64,000 bases of DNA, taken from positions 186,001 through 250,000 of the forward strand of contig BQJR01000004.1 in assembly GCA_021604805.1 (NCBI GenBank). The letters are read 5' to 3'. The notes under the pieces were generated by a model that was given only the letters and a program-made list of their open reading frames with translations, had not been told where the DNA came from and did no database searches. Position 1 is the first letter of the stretch. Every line of letters begins with the position of its first letter. A program made the position numbers and the translations under genes. Of this stretch, positions 18,457-26,696 are shown piece after piece. The stretch comes from Planctomycetota bacterium. Its GTDB lineage: Bacteria; Planctomycetota; B15-G4.

Positions 18457-21400
18457 TCAAAACCTCATGCTCAGGCTGAGTGAGAACTCGCGCCCGGCGG
18501 TGTAGGTGGTCTTGGTGGCGTCGCCACTGGTGACCGAAGAGCGATAGACCTCTTCGATCTCGGGGTTGGTCAGGTTCTTCGCCTTGAACTGCAGCTTCGT
18601 GCGCTCGTTGAGCTGGTGCGTGGCGCTGAAGTTCAGCGTGCCGAACTCCTTGGCGTAGATGCTCGGCACGAAGTTGCCGGTGGCTTCGGCGCCGCCCGCC
18701 ACCAGCGCGTCGCCGCGCACGGTGTAGAAGAGCGCGAGCTGCGTGGCCAAGTGCTCGATGTCGTAGGTCGTGTAGATGTTGTAGAGGTACTCGGGCGCGT
18801 TGGTCGCGTCGCGCTCGGTGATGTTCACGCCGAGCGTGGCGAAGGCGTCGATCTCGTTCTGCGGGAGCTTCACCTCGGAGTCGATGAAGGTCGCGTTGGC
18901 GCCGACCGACAAGCCGCTGAGGTCTTCGTCGAAGCGGCCGAGGTCTTGGCGCACCTCGACCTCGTAGCCTTCGAGCCGGCCCTCGGGGTAGTTCACCGGC
19001 GTGGTGTAGTTGAAGGTCTCGACGACCTGGATGTTCTCGATCGGGTCGTCGATGTCCTTGCGGAACCACGAGAACGAGACCAGGCTGCCTTCCACCGGGC
19101 GGTAGTCCACACGCACGTCGTAGTTGTCGAGCGCGCTCATGCCGAGCTCGGGGTTACCGATGAACACCGGGCCGCCGAGGAACTCTTGTTGCAGGATCGG
19201 CGAGAGCTCTTTGAAGGTCTGGCGCGCCACCGTCTCGCTGTAACCCAAGCGCACCGTGACCTCGTCGGTGGGTTCGTAGATCAGGCCGATCGAGGGCAGG
19301 ATGTCGTCCTGCTGGAAGTCCACGTCTGCGGCGCCGGGAGAGAGCGTGGTCTGGCCCGTTCCGTCCGGCGGGTAGTAGACCGCGAACTCCTCGGCGGTGT
19401 TCACGATCGAGATGTCGGTGGACTCGTAGCGCGCGCCGCCGATCAGCGTGAGCTGTTCGGAGAGCGGCAGGTCGAGCATGTAGTACCAGGCCTCGATGCT
19501 CTGCTCGCCGTCGTAGTCCACGTCGATGAGCGGGTCTTCGATGGCGTGGTCTTCGAAGGGGAACGACGCGCTCCAGAAGTCGCTGAAGCCGCCGAAGAAC
19601 ACGCTGCTGCCGTCGCCCGGGTTGGTGAAGGAGTCCTGGCGGAACTTGCGGTCGACCTGGTCGTCGAACACACCCACCTTCATCGAGCCTGCCTCACCGC
19701 CCCACTGCTCGAAAGGGAACTCCAAGCTCACGGCGTACTGATCGCTGTCTTCTTCGATCTCCTTGAAGATGCGCTGCAGGTTGCCTTGGTTGAAGTTGGC
19801 CGAGGGCTTGAACGACTGGTGCTGCGCGGGCGAGATCGACGGCGGGATGCCGAAGGGTGGCAAGCCGGCATCGAAGGATTCGGCGATCCAGAGCGAGCCG
19901 AACTGGCGCTTGTCGGGTTGGTCTTGTGTGGCGCGACTGGTCGACAAGGTCCAGTCGAAGACGGGCGCGCCGAAGTCGAACCAGCCGCCGTCGCCGTAGT
20001 CGTCGTCGCCGAGCTGACTGTCACCGTGGAGCTGCAAGGTCTGCGTGCTGCGCTCGGTGTACTCGAGCGTTTCGGTGCGCAGGTAGGGGTAGAGCAACAC
20101 CGAGTCGGGATCGTTGCCCGGGCCGGTGGGGTCGCCGGGGTCGTAGCCGGGGAAGAAGTACTTCTTGCCGCGCGTGTCTTCGGCGAGCGTGGCCTTGTCT
20201 TGCGTGCTGCGCGTGTAGAGGTAGGTGAGACCGAGCGAGTGGTGTTCGGTCTTGGCGCCGAGCGTGGCGAGCGTGCCCCACTGCACCGACTTGGACGACT
20301 CGGTGATGTCGAAGAGCGCGGTCTTGGGGTCGGTGCTCTGCTGGATCTGCTGCGGTTTGAGCTTCTCGCCGGGGTTCTCGAGCCACAGCGAGTTGTCCTC
20401 GCCGTTGTCGTAGTGCGAGCTGTCGCGCTCGTAGAACACGCTGAGGAAGGCGCCGAACTCCACGCCGTCGTCGCGCTCCCACTTGCGACCGGCTGAACCC
20501 GACCACTTGAAGTCGATCGGCGCGTCGAGCGTCTTCACGCCCACGGCGCCGTCCCAGTTGCCGCCGAGATTGCCGAGCTGCTGCACACGGCTCCCGGAAT
20601 CGTTGCCGAAGCTGCTGACGCCGCCGCCGCTGTAGGAAAGGAACTCGTCGTTGCCGAAAGCCTGCGAGTTGCCGCTCACGTCGAGCTTCATCTCGAGCAC
20701 GGTTTCGTCGGGGATGCCCTTGAGGCGCACGTCGACGGCGCCGCCCGAGGCGTCACCCTGCTGATCGGGCGAGAAGGTCTTGCTGATCTGGATGCTGTCG
20801 AGCACGGGCGACGGGAACTGGTCGAGCTCCACGGCGCGCGTGTCGTCGTCGGCGGAGGGCAAGCGCACGCCGTTGAGCTGCGAGCTCACGTAACGGTCGG
20901 GCAGGCCACGCACGACGGCGAACTTGCCGTCTTGCACGGTGGCGCCGGACACGAGCTTCACCGCGTCGGCAGCATCGCTGGCGCCGGCCTTGCTGATGAA
21001 GTCGGCGCTCACGCCGTCGAGGATCTTGGAGCTGTCGAAGCGCACGTCGAGCAACAAGGCTTCTGTGCCCGCGCCGCTGGCCAGGATGTCCTGCACCACG
21101 AACTCGGCCATGTCGGTGAATTCACCGGCCAGCGAAGCGTTCAGGTCGGTGAGTTGCCCGGCCGTCACCACCACGCCGGAGCGCACCTGGCGCACGTAGC
21201 CCGGCTTCGAGATGACCACGGTGTAGATGCCCGCCGGCAGCTCGCTGAACACGTAGTTGCCCTGATCCGATGTCGTCTGCTTGGCCCCGGTCTCCACGAT
21301 CAAGACCTGAGCGGCGGCGAGCGGCGCTTCGAAATCCTTGTCGAGCACGGTTCCTCTGAGTGAGCCGGAGGCTTCCTGCGCCGAAGCACTCGGGACGACA

Positions 21401-21489
21401 GCAAACACGATCAACACGGCGAGCCACACGGAGGCACACCAACTGTTCGCAGTGTGCTCACGGACCTGCCACCCACGGCTCGACGGCAT
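18457..21489 (-). CDS. TonB-dependent outer-membrane receptor with CarboxypepD_reg-like N-domain
   Basis: A 1,010-residue outer-membrane receptor, first gene of the TonB operon. The signal peptide ends at about SASAQEA (residue 38). Residues about 42-125 form a carboxypeptidase-regulatory-like Ig domain (GSLRGTVLDKDFEAPLAAAQV to a YTVVISKPGYV strand). A plug domain follows (about 150-260, including VVRGLPDRYVSSQLNGVRLP and GDASGGAVDVRLKG), then the beta barrel, ending in FSLSLSMRF with the terminal Phe typical of outer-membrane proteins. The ligand is unknown; a CarboxypepD-like N-domain is common in receptors for peptides, oligosaccharides or cobalamin-like compounds in Bacteroidota and Planctomycetota, but that does not identify the substrate here. 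Confidence 0.94.
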   Translation of the reverse strand: MPSSRGWQVREHTANSWCASVWLAVLIVFAVVPSASAQEASGSLRGTVLDKDFEAPLAAAQVLIVETGAKQTTSDQGNYVFSELPAGIYTVVISKPGYVRQVRSGVVVTAGQLTDLNASLAGEFTDMAEFVVQDILASGAGTEALLLDVRFDSSKILDGVSADFISKAGASDAADAVKLVSGATVQDGKFAVVRGLPDRYVSSQLNGVRLPSADDDTRAVELDQFPSPVLDSIQISKTFSPDQQGDASGGAVDVRLKGIPDETVLEMKLDVSGNSQAFGNDEFLSYSGGGVSSFGNDSGSRVQQLGNLGGNWDGAVGVKTLDAPIDFKWSGSAGRKWERDDGVEFGAFLSVFYERDSSHYDNGEDNSLWLENPGEKLKPQQIQQSTDPKTALFDITESSKSVQWGTLATLGAKTEHHSLGLTYLYTRSTQDKATLAEDTRGKKYFFPGYDPGDPTGPGNDPDSVLLYPYLRTETLEYTERSTQTLQLHGDSQLGDDDYGDGGWFDFGAPVFDWTLSTSRATQDQPDKRQFGSLWIAESFDAGLPPFGIPPSISPAQHQSFKPSANFNQGNLQRIFKEIEEDSDQYAVSLEFPFEQWGGEAGSMKVGVFDDQVDRKFRQDSFTNPGDGSSVFFGGFSDFWSASFPFEDHAIEDPLIDVDYDGEQSIEAWYYMLDLPLSEQLTLIGGARYESTDISIVNTAEEFAVYYPPDGTGQTTLSPGAADVDFQQDDILPSIGLIYEPTDEVTVRLGYSETVARQTFKELSPILQQEFLGGPVFIGNPELGMSALDNYDVRVDYRPVEGSLVSFSWFRKDIDDPIENIQVVETFNYTTPVNYPEGRLEGYEVEVRQDLGRFDEDLSGLSVGANATFIDSEVKLPQNEIDAFATLGVNITERDATNAPEYLYNIYTTYDIEHLATQLALFYTVRGDALVAGGAEATGNFVPSIYAKEFGTLNFSATHQLNERTKLQFKAKNLTNPEIEEVYRSSVTSGDATKTTYTAGREFSLSLSMRF

Positions 21490-21654
21490 CGGGAACCTGG
21501 CTCCGGCCTGCTGTCAGGCGATGGGAGTGCGGGGACAGCCGGTTCACGAACGCTCGCGAACCACTTCGAGCGGACGGTTATCGAAGGAGCGCGTGAGGGC
21601 TCCGTGAACGAAGCGCCGGGTTCGTGTGAAAACGAATGAAGAGCGCGTGAGGAC

Positions 21655-22716
21655 TCAGCGAGTCCTGGCGGCCCTCCACGCGTCGACACGCGCACGGGCT
21701 TCCTTCAATTGCGAAGCGTCGAGCTGACGCTCCAGCAACGCACGCCGCGAGGCCGCTTGCGCGTCGCCGGCTTCGGAGGCGAGCGTCAACCAGAACCACG
21801 CGCTCACGAGGTCGCGCTCGACGCCACGCCCGAACTCGTAGATGCTCGCGAGCTTGGTCTGCGCCGCGGCCAGACCTTGCACGGCGGCCAGCTCGAAGAG
21901 CTGCGCAGCACGCGTCAGATCCTGTTCGACGCCCTCACCGCGCAAGTGCAGCAGGCCGAGATTCGATTGCGCCTCCGCCGAACCCTGCTCGGCCGCCTGC
22001 GACAACCAGAACACCGCCCGCGACATGTCGAGCGGCACGCCCTCGCCGCGCAAGTGCATCAACCCGAGCTGCGCCTGGGCGGACGCGTGGCCTCCCTGAG
22101 CGGCGAACTCGAACCAGATCGCGGCGTCCTCCGCGCTCTGCGGCACGCCCGCGCCCACGAGATAGAGCGCGCCGAGATCGGCTTGCGCGGAGGCCAAACC
22201 CTGCGCCCCCGCGCGCTGCAACCAAACAGCAGCACGCTGGTCGTCGCGCGGACCGCCGAGGCCCGCGCGCCAGAGCCGCCCGAGCGCCAGCTGAGCCTCG
22301 GCAAGCCCTTGTTCTGAAGCGTTTTCGAGCAACTCGCGAGCGCGCACAGCCTGCGCTCGGGCGCGCTCGGCTTGCCCGCTGTCGTCGTGTTGCAGGAGCA
22401 TCAAAGCCAGCTGCAACTGCGCGCGCGCCTCACCTTGTTCGGCCGCGAGTTCGAACCAATGCGCAGCGCGCGCGAGATCGACCTCTCTCCCCAGACCTTC
22501 GGCGTGGAGCAAGCCCATCCGGAGCTGCGCTTCGGCGTCGCCTGCTTCGGCGAGCGGCAAGGACTCGCGATGAACCGTGGAGTAGTCACCCGCCTCGAAG
22601 CTGCGCCAGCCGGCGTGCGGGTCCTTCGCGCAACTCGCGAACAGGGCCAGCGCCAAGGCCGAGACGCGAACCCAAGGAAACTTACCGAGCGACGACGGAA
22701 AACGAGAGCAGGTCAT
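21655..22716 (-). CDS. Sel1-repeat (SLR) lipoprotein
   Basis: A 353-residue protein with a lipoprotein signal (ALALFASC, Cys at about residue 29) and about seven Sel1-like repeats of 36 residues, e.g. AEAQLRMGLLHAEGLGREVD, ASAQAQLGLMHLRGEGVPLD and AEAQSNLGLLHLRGEGVEQD. Sel1 repeats build solenoids that bind proteins, often in envelope signalling or secretion. It is divergent from the strongly expressed secreted gene at 22966. No ribosome site is visible; instead AAGACT is positioned six bases before the ATG, as in other putative leaderless genes of this window. The specific partner is unknown. Confidence 0.88.
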   Translation of the reverse strand: MTCSRFPSSLGKFPWVRVSALALALFASCAKDPHAGWRSFEAGDYSTVHRESLPLAEAGDAEAQLRMGLLHAEGLGREVDLARAAHWFELAAEQGEARAQLQLALMLLQHDDSGQAERARAQAVRARELLENASEQGLAEAQLALGRLWRAGLGGPRDDQRAAVWLQRAGAQGLASAQADLGALYLVGAGVPQSAEDAAIWFEFAAQGGHASAQAQLGLMHLRGEGVPLDMSRAVFWLSQAAEQGSAEAQSNLGLLHLRGEGVEQDLTRAAQLFELAAVQGLAAAQTKLASIYEFGRGVERDLVSAWFWLTLASEAGDAQAASRRALLERQLDASQLKEARARVDAWRAARTR

Positions 22717-22728
22717 GCGCGCAGTCTT
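22717..22728 (-). promoter_or_regulatory. Putative -10 box for a leaderless transcript
   Basis: On the minus strand AAGACT is followed by six bases (GCGCGC) and the ATG of the Sel1-repeat gene. It resembles the TAGACT and TAGAGT boxes at 3045 and 26408. The first base deviates from T, so this is the weakest of the group. Confidence 0.25.
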
Positions 22729-22890
22729 GGTTGCAGGCTGCGCGATGTCCAGCGCTTGCCGCGCTGCGCAGCGTTGACGCGCTCGGATCGCGCGCGGCAG
22801 CGAAGCCTCACGCCACCCTCACGCGCGCTGCACATAGCGAGAGCTTACTGCGTCTTCACCCACGGCCCACAAAGCGTGCGTAGCGTCCCC

Positions 22891-22944
22891 ATCGTTCGGA
22901 CCGCACTCGCGAGGAGAGCGACTCCTCGGTCGGTACCGAACGAT
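22891..22944 (+). promoter_or_regulatory. Nested hairpin in 5' leader of the secreted gene at 22966
   Basis: ATCGTTCGG (22891-22899) pairs perfectly with CCGAACGAT (22936-22944), and inside it CGAGGAG (22910-22916) pairs with CTCCTCG (22922-22928) around a five-base loop. A TAGCGT box (22881-22886) just upstream would place the transcript start at the base of the stem. The Shine-Dalgarno GAGGAA (22952-22957) lies eight bases after the structure. It could stabilise the mRNA 5' end or control translation. Confidence 0.5.
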
Positions 22945-22965
22945 CACCAACGAGGAACTGATCCC

Positions 22966-24897
22966 GTGAATCGCTTCATCAAGGGTACCGCACTGAGCCT
23001 GCTGGCTGCTGCGACTGCCGTGACTTCGGCCGACGCCGCCGAGATCATGGTGAGCAGCAACATCGCCACGTCCACCACTTGGACCGCCGACAACACCTAC
23101 AACCTTCAGGACCAGATCTACGTGCTCCCGGGCGCGACGCTGACCATCGAGGCCGGTGTCGTCGTCGCCAGCGACACGACCATCAACGGTGGCGGCGGAC
23201 TCGCGATCACCAACGGTGCACAGATCTTCGTGAAGGGCACGCAGTCCCAGCCCGTGATCATGACCTCCAAGAGCGACGTGGCGACCTGGACCGCCGACGG
23301 CAGCCACCCCACCGGTGGCGACCCGACCACCGGCACCTGGCGCGCGTCCGCCAACGAGTGGGGCAACCTCACCATCATGGGTGACGGTTACATCTCCGAG
23401 AACGCCACGATCGGCAACACCGCCGTGCCGAGCGCCAGCAACGTGGCCAGCATGGAAGGCCTGATCGCCGCCATGCCCGGCGACACGAACATCCTGTACG
23501 GCGGCGGCAACGACGCCGACGACAGCGGCAGCATCAACCACCTCTCGATCCGCTACGGCGGTCGTGTCATCGGTGTCGGCGACGAGCTCAACGGCCTGTC
23601 GCTCGGCGCGCTCGGTCGCGAGACCGACATCAGCCACGTCGAGATCATGAACAACGTCGACGACGGCGTTGAGATCTGGGGCGGCTGCGCCAACCTCAAG
23701 TACCTGAGCATCTGGAACATCGGCGACGACAGCCTCGACATCGACCAGGGCTACCGCGGCAAGATCCAGTTCGTCCTCATCGTGCAGGGCTACAGCGTCA
23801 ACGACAGCCAGGGTTCGGGTGTCGGCGACAACTGCATCGAGCACGACGGCGCCGAGAACAGCCACTGGCAGCCGGTCACGACCACGTCGATCTACAACGC
23901 CACGGTGATCGGTCAGCCGGTCATCGGTGACGGCGGCACCGCCTGGCGCGACAACGCTCGCGTGCAGCACCGCAACTCGATCTTCATGGACCTCGGTGAG
24001 CGCCTCGTGCGCTTCGACGACGTGGATGGCGACGGCGCCCAAGGCTACGGCCACATGGGCACGCTCTCCTGGGCCGACACCTGGACGACCGACTACACGG
24101 CCACCTCCACGGTGAACCCCTTCCCCACCGACCCGAGCGAGTTCTACAAGGCTCAGACCTCCGGCAAGCTCGCCGAGATCACCGACAGCGTGTTCTTCCG
24201 CAACCTCAACGGTTCGGCTTACACCGAGGCGATCAACGTGGGTGTGCTCCCGGGCAACGCCACGAACAACAACGTGCTCGCCGCCTCCATGGACCAGCCC
24301 ATCGTGAGCATCACGCGTGGCGCCCCCGTCACGACCGTGGTCGGCACGATCCTCCCGGTCGTCAGCCTCGATCCGCGCCCGGCGAACGACGCGCTCACGA
24401 GCGTGAACAGCGCCCCGGCCGACGGCTTCTACACGCCGGCCAACTACCGTGGCGCCTTCGCTCCCGGTGAGACCTGGTTGGCGGGTTGGACCGCGTCGAC
24501 CGCGTACGGCTTCACGCCGGACAGCTCGCCGTGGAGTCTCGAAGGTTGCGCCAAGGAAGGCATCTTCGGTCAGCCTTCGCTGGTGGGTTCGGGCACGCTC
24601 GCGACGGGTTCGGTGAACTCGATGGCGCTGGTGAACGCCAACCCGAGCGCCGTCTCCGCGCTCTTCGTCGGCTTCGCCGGCGGCTCGACGCCGTTCAAGG
24701 GTGGCATCCTGAAGCCGCTGCCCTTCTTCGACTTCTTCACGCTCAACACGCTGGCCAACGGCACCCGCACGATCCCGTTCCTCATGCCCGCGGGCGTGCC
24801 GAGCGGTTTCGAACTCTGGTTCCAGTGGGCGATCCAAGACCCGACGGCTTTCCCGGCGGTCTCGCTCTCCAACGCTGTCGTCGGTACGACTCCCTGA
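22966..24897 (+). CDS. Probably abundant secreted protein with conserved C-terminal domain (CTD copy 2)
   Basis: A 643-residue exported protein, GTG start with a good GAGGAA ribosome site. The signal peptide ends near SADAAE (about residue 25). The body carries phrases typical of right-handed beta-helix surface proteins (PGATLTIEAGVVVAS, INHLSIRYGGRVIG, GVEIWGGCANLKYLSI). Residues 538-643 (bases 24577-24894) are the shared CTD, with PFKGG and the ending SNAVVGTTP. Codon choice differs from neighbours: GGT, AAC, AAG and ATC dominate, which suggests high expression. It is flanked by a structured leader and a very stable terminator-like hairpin. The function is unknown; an abundant envelope or extracellular protein is likely. 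Confidence 0.85.
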   Translation: MNRFIKGTALSLLAAATAVTSADAAEIMVSSNIATSTTWTADNTYNLQDQIYVLPGATLTIEAGVVVASDTTINGGGGLAITNGAQIFVKGTQSQPVIMTSKSDVATWTADGSHPTGGDPTTGTWRASANEWGNLTIMGDGYISENATIGNTAVPSASNVASMEGLIAAMPGDTNILYGGGNDADDSGSINHLSIRYGGRVIGVGDELNGLSLGALGRETDISHVEIMNNVDDGVEIWGGCANLKYLSIWNIGDDSLDIDQGYRGKIQFVLIVQGYSVNDSQGSGVGDNCIEHDGAENSHWQPVTTTSIYNATVIGQPVIGDGGTAWRDNARVQHRNSIFMDLGERLVRFDDVDGDGAQGYGHMGTLSWADTWTTDYTATSTVNPFPTDPSEFYKAQTSGKLAEITDSVFFRNLNGSAYTEAINVGVLPGNATNNNVLAASMDQPIVSITRGAPVTTVVGTILPVVSLDPRPANDALTSVNSAPADGFYTPANYRGAFAPGETWLAGWTASTAYGFTPDSSPWSLEGCAKEGIFGQPSLVGSGTLATGSVNSMALVNANPSAVSALFVGFAGGSTPFKGGILKPLPFFDFFTLNTLANGTRTIPFLMPAGVPSGFELWFQWAIQDPTAFPAVSLSNAVVGTTP

Positions 24898-24918
24898 GTT
24901 CTGACCGACTCGTGTGAC

Positions 24919-24956
24919 AGCGGTCCCCGTCCGGCGCGAGCCGGGCGGGGACCGCT
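24919..24956 (+). terminator. Very stable 17-bp hairpin with GCGA loop after the CTD gene
   Basis: AGCGGTCCCCG (24919-24929) pairs perfectly with CGGGGACCGCT (24946-24956); five further G-C pairs and one G-U pair extend the stem inward to a GCGA tetraloop of the GNRA type. No run of U follows, only a C/T-rich stretch, so it may be an intrinsic terminator of GC-rich type or an mRNA-stabilising end. It starts 22 bases after the stop codon. Confidence 0.65.
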
Positions 24957-25000
24957 CACGTTCGCTCTCTCCTTCAAACGTCTCTCTCGGCTCTCTCGCG

Positions 25001-26311
25001 ATGAACACTCTGCTGCGCTGCACTCCTTCGATCTCCCTCGCTCTGGCCTTCGGTCTGTGTCAGCCGGTGAGTGCTCTCGGTGACGACGCGGTGCAGCTCG
25101 CGCAGAGCGTGGCGCTCGACACGCAGCTCGACACCGCAACCGGCGTGCGCAACGAAGCTGCCGAGCCGACGACGGCTCCCGCGGAACTGCTGCGGCTCGC
25201 GTTCGACGCGTCTTCCAAGTTCCCGCTCGACCCGCACGCGAAGAACCGTTCGCGTCAACAGCTGCGCAGCCTCGAAGCCTTGCTGCAGCTCGACGAAGCC
25301 GACGTCGCGCTGGAGTTGGCCGCGGAGATCGCCGACTGGCGCCGCGGTTCGGCCCTGGCCGCGATCGCGCTGCACCTGGCAGAGCGCAACGCGCAGCAAG
25401 GCGCCGAGCCCGCCGATCGCGCTGAGATCGAGGCGCTGTTGAACGACGCCGCCGCCGTCGCCGAGGAGCTCGCCCGCGACGCGGACTCCCAAGCCTGGCG
25501 CCGCGACGAGATCCGCGCGCGCATCGCGCGCACCTACCGCGCGCTCGGCGAACTGAAGCGCGCCGCGTTCTTCGAAGCCGACCTCGCCGCCTCCGAAGCC
25601 ACCGACGTGGCCGCCGCGCGCGCACGTCAAGCACCCGCCGCCGACTTCGACGCGCAGCTCGCGCGCCTCGACGCCATCGCCGCCACCGAAGGCCTCGACG
25701 AACGCCTCGTGGCGATCTCGGGTTTCGCCGCGCTCTACGATCGCTTCTACGCCGACGCCGAGCGTCGCGAACTGCTCGAAGCACGCGTGCGCGAAGAGTG
25801 CGACACGCTCCCGCTGCAGGTGCGCATCGACAACTTCACGCTGCTCACCGAGTTCGCGTTGCAGCACGGCGACCACGTCACCGGCCTGCGCCTCGCCAAA
25901 GAACTGCGCCGCGTGGCGGCCGACAACCGCTGGCTCCCGCAAGACCAGATCCCGCTCACGGGCCGCATCGCCATGTTGCTGCTGCGCGCCGGTGACGCCG
26001 AGACCGCGCGCCACGAGGTGGACATCGCGCTCGCCATGTACCGCAGCAGCGAGGAGCGCATCGTCGACATCTTCCGCTCCGAGACCTTGTTGCCGCTGGC
26101 CGAAGCGCGTCACGCCCTCGGCGACGGCAAGGCGGCGCGCGCGCTCTACCTCGAAGCGCTGCAAGCCGGGGCGCTCAACCCGAACGCCCGCCCGCGCTGC
26201 GAAGACCTCGTGGGCGCTTGCGTGTCGCTGGCGCTGAACGGCGTGCCGCTCGATGCGGCGCTGTACGAACGCCTTCGTGCGATCGACGCGGGTCTCGTCG
26301 CGCCCTGGTGA
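25001..26311 (+). CDS. Secreted helical-repeat (TPR-like) protein
   Basis: A 436-residue protein with a signal peptide (MNTLLRCTPSISLALAFGLC to about residue 26, ALGDD). The mature part is almost wholly alpha-helical with Ala/Arg/Glu-rich helix pairs that resemble degenerate TPR units (e.g. ALFEALL-type pairs such as LLQLDEADVALELAAEIAD and LAEARHALGDGKAARALYLEALQAG). The second example is a good TPR. I find no catalytic motif. The ATG at 25001 is chosen because the signal peptide starts there; the longer open frame upstream runs through the terminator hairpin. Placement right after the abundant CTD protein could be functional, but the strong hairpin between them argues for separate transcription. 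Confidence 0.75.
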   Translation: MNTLLRCTPSISLALAFGLCQPVSALGDDAVQLAQSVALDTQLDTATGVRNEAAEPTTAPAELLRLAFDASSKFPLDPHAKNRSRQQLRSLEALLQLDEADVALELAAEIADWRRGSALAAIALHLAERNAQQGAEPADRAEIEALLNDAAAVAEELARDADSQAWRRDEIRARIARTYRALGELKRAAFFEADLAASEATDVAAARARQAPAADFDAQLARLDAIAATEGLDERLVAISGFAALYDRFYADAERRELLEARVREECDTLPLQVRIDNFTLLTEFALQHGDHVTGLRLAKELRRVAADNRWLPQDQIPLTGRIAMLLLRAGDAETARHEVDIALAMYRSSEERIVDIFRSETLLPLAEARHALGDGKAARALYLEALQAGALNPNARPRCEDLVGACVSLALNGVPLDAALYERLRAIDAGLVAPW

Positions 26312-26326
26312 TCCACGCGCGGCGGA

Positions 26327-26355
26327 GGCGCGGCCGAGTGGACCACGGCCGCGCC
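26327..26355 (+). terminator. Hairpin terminator candidate after 25001-26311
   Basis: GGCGCGGCCG (26327-26336) pairs perfectly with CGGCCGCGCC (26346-26355) around a nine-base loop. It begins 16 bases after the stop codon. It has only a C-run and no U-tract after it, so termination strength is uncertain. Confidence 0.45.
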
Positions 26356-26407
26356 CCCCACGCCCGGCTTCTTTGCGGCCGATCAGACGCGCGGGCCGTC
26401 ACTCACG

Positions 26408-26420
26408 TAGAGTGCGCGCC
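26408..26420 (+). promoter_or_regulatory. Putative -10 box placed for a leaderless transcript
   Basis: TAGAGT (26408-26413) is followed by exactly seven bases and then the ATG at 26421. No ribosome-binding site is present. The layout matches the one at 3045-3058 base for base in spacing and nearly in sequence (GCGCGCC against ACGCGCC). Confidence 0.4.
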
Positions 26421-26663
26421 ATGAGCACCGCCCCCAGCAATCGCGACCTCGGCCCACAACCACTCGGCGACGTGCTCGAGAGCAAGGCGCTCACGCGCCA
26501 GCAACTCGTGGCGGCGTCCACCGAGCAACTCACCCACAAGCAGGTCGCGCGCGCGCTCAAGGGCCGCTGGCTCACGATGTCCGTGCGCGTGAAGGTGTTG
26601 CGCGCGCTCGAAGCCGCCACCGGCGAACGCTTCGCGCTGGTGCAGCTGTTCAACTACGAGTGA
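26421..26663 (+). CDS. Small helical, HTH-like protein
   Basis: An 80-residue cytoplasmic protein without a signal peptide. The order of segments LGDVLESKALTRQQLV, STEQLTHKQVARALKGRWLT and RVKVLRALEAATGERF resembles a compact XRE-type helix-turn-helix domain: a first helix, a turn, a second pair, and a final helix similar to the one in DNA-binding regulators. I believe similar small proteins occur in other planctomycetes, but cannot confirm this here. It might be a regulator. The gene appears leaderless (TAGAGT seven bases before the ATG). It is convergent with the giant gene ending at 26697. Confidence 0.7.
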   Translation: MSTAPSNRDLGPQPLGDVLESKALTRQQLVAASTEQLTHKQVARALKGRWLTMSVRVKVLRALEAATGERFALVQLFNYE

Positions 26664-26696
26664 ACGAGCCGCGGCCCGAACACGAGCGGCCCGCAC

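Noticed and set aside
18616..20496. 626-codon frame antisense to the TonB receptor
   Set aside because: Val/Arg/Glu-rich without motifs; the receptor strand is unambiguous.
22819..25023. 734-codon antisense frame under the CTD gene at 22966
   Set aside because: It would run through the terminator hairpin and the leader hairpin; the composition is Val/Arg/Asp-rich noise.
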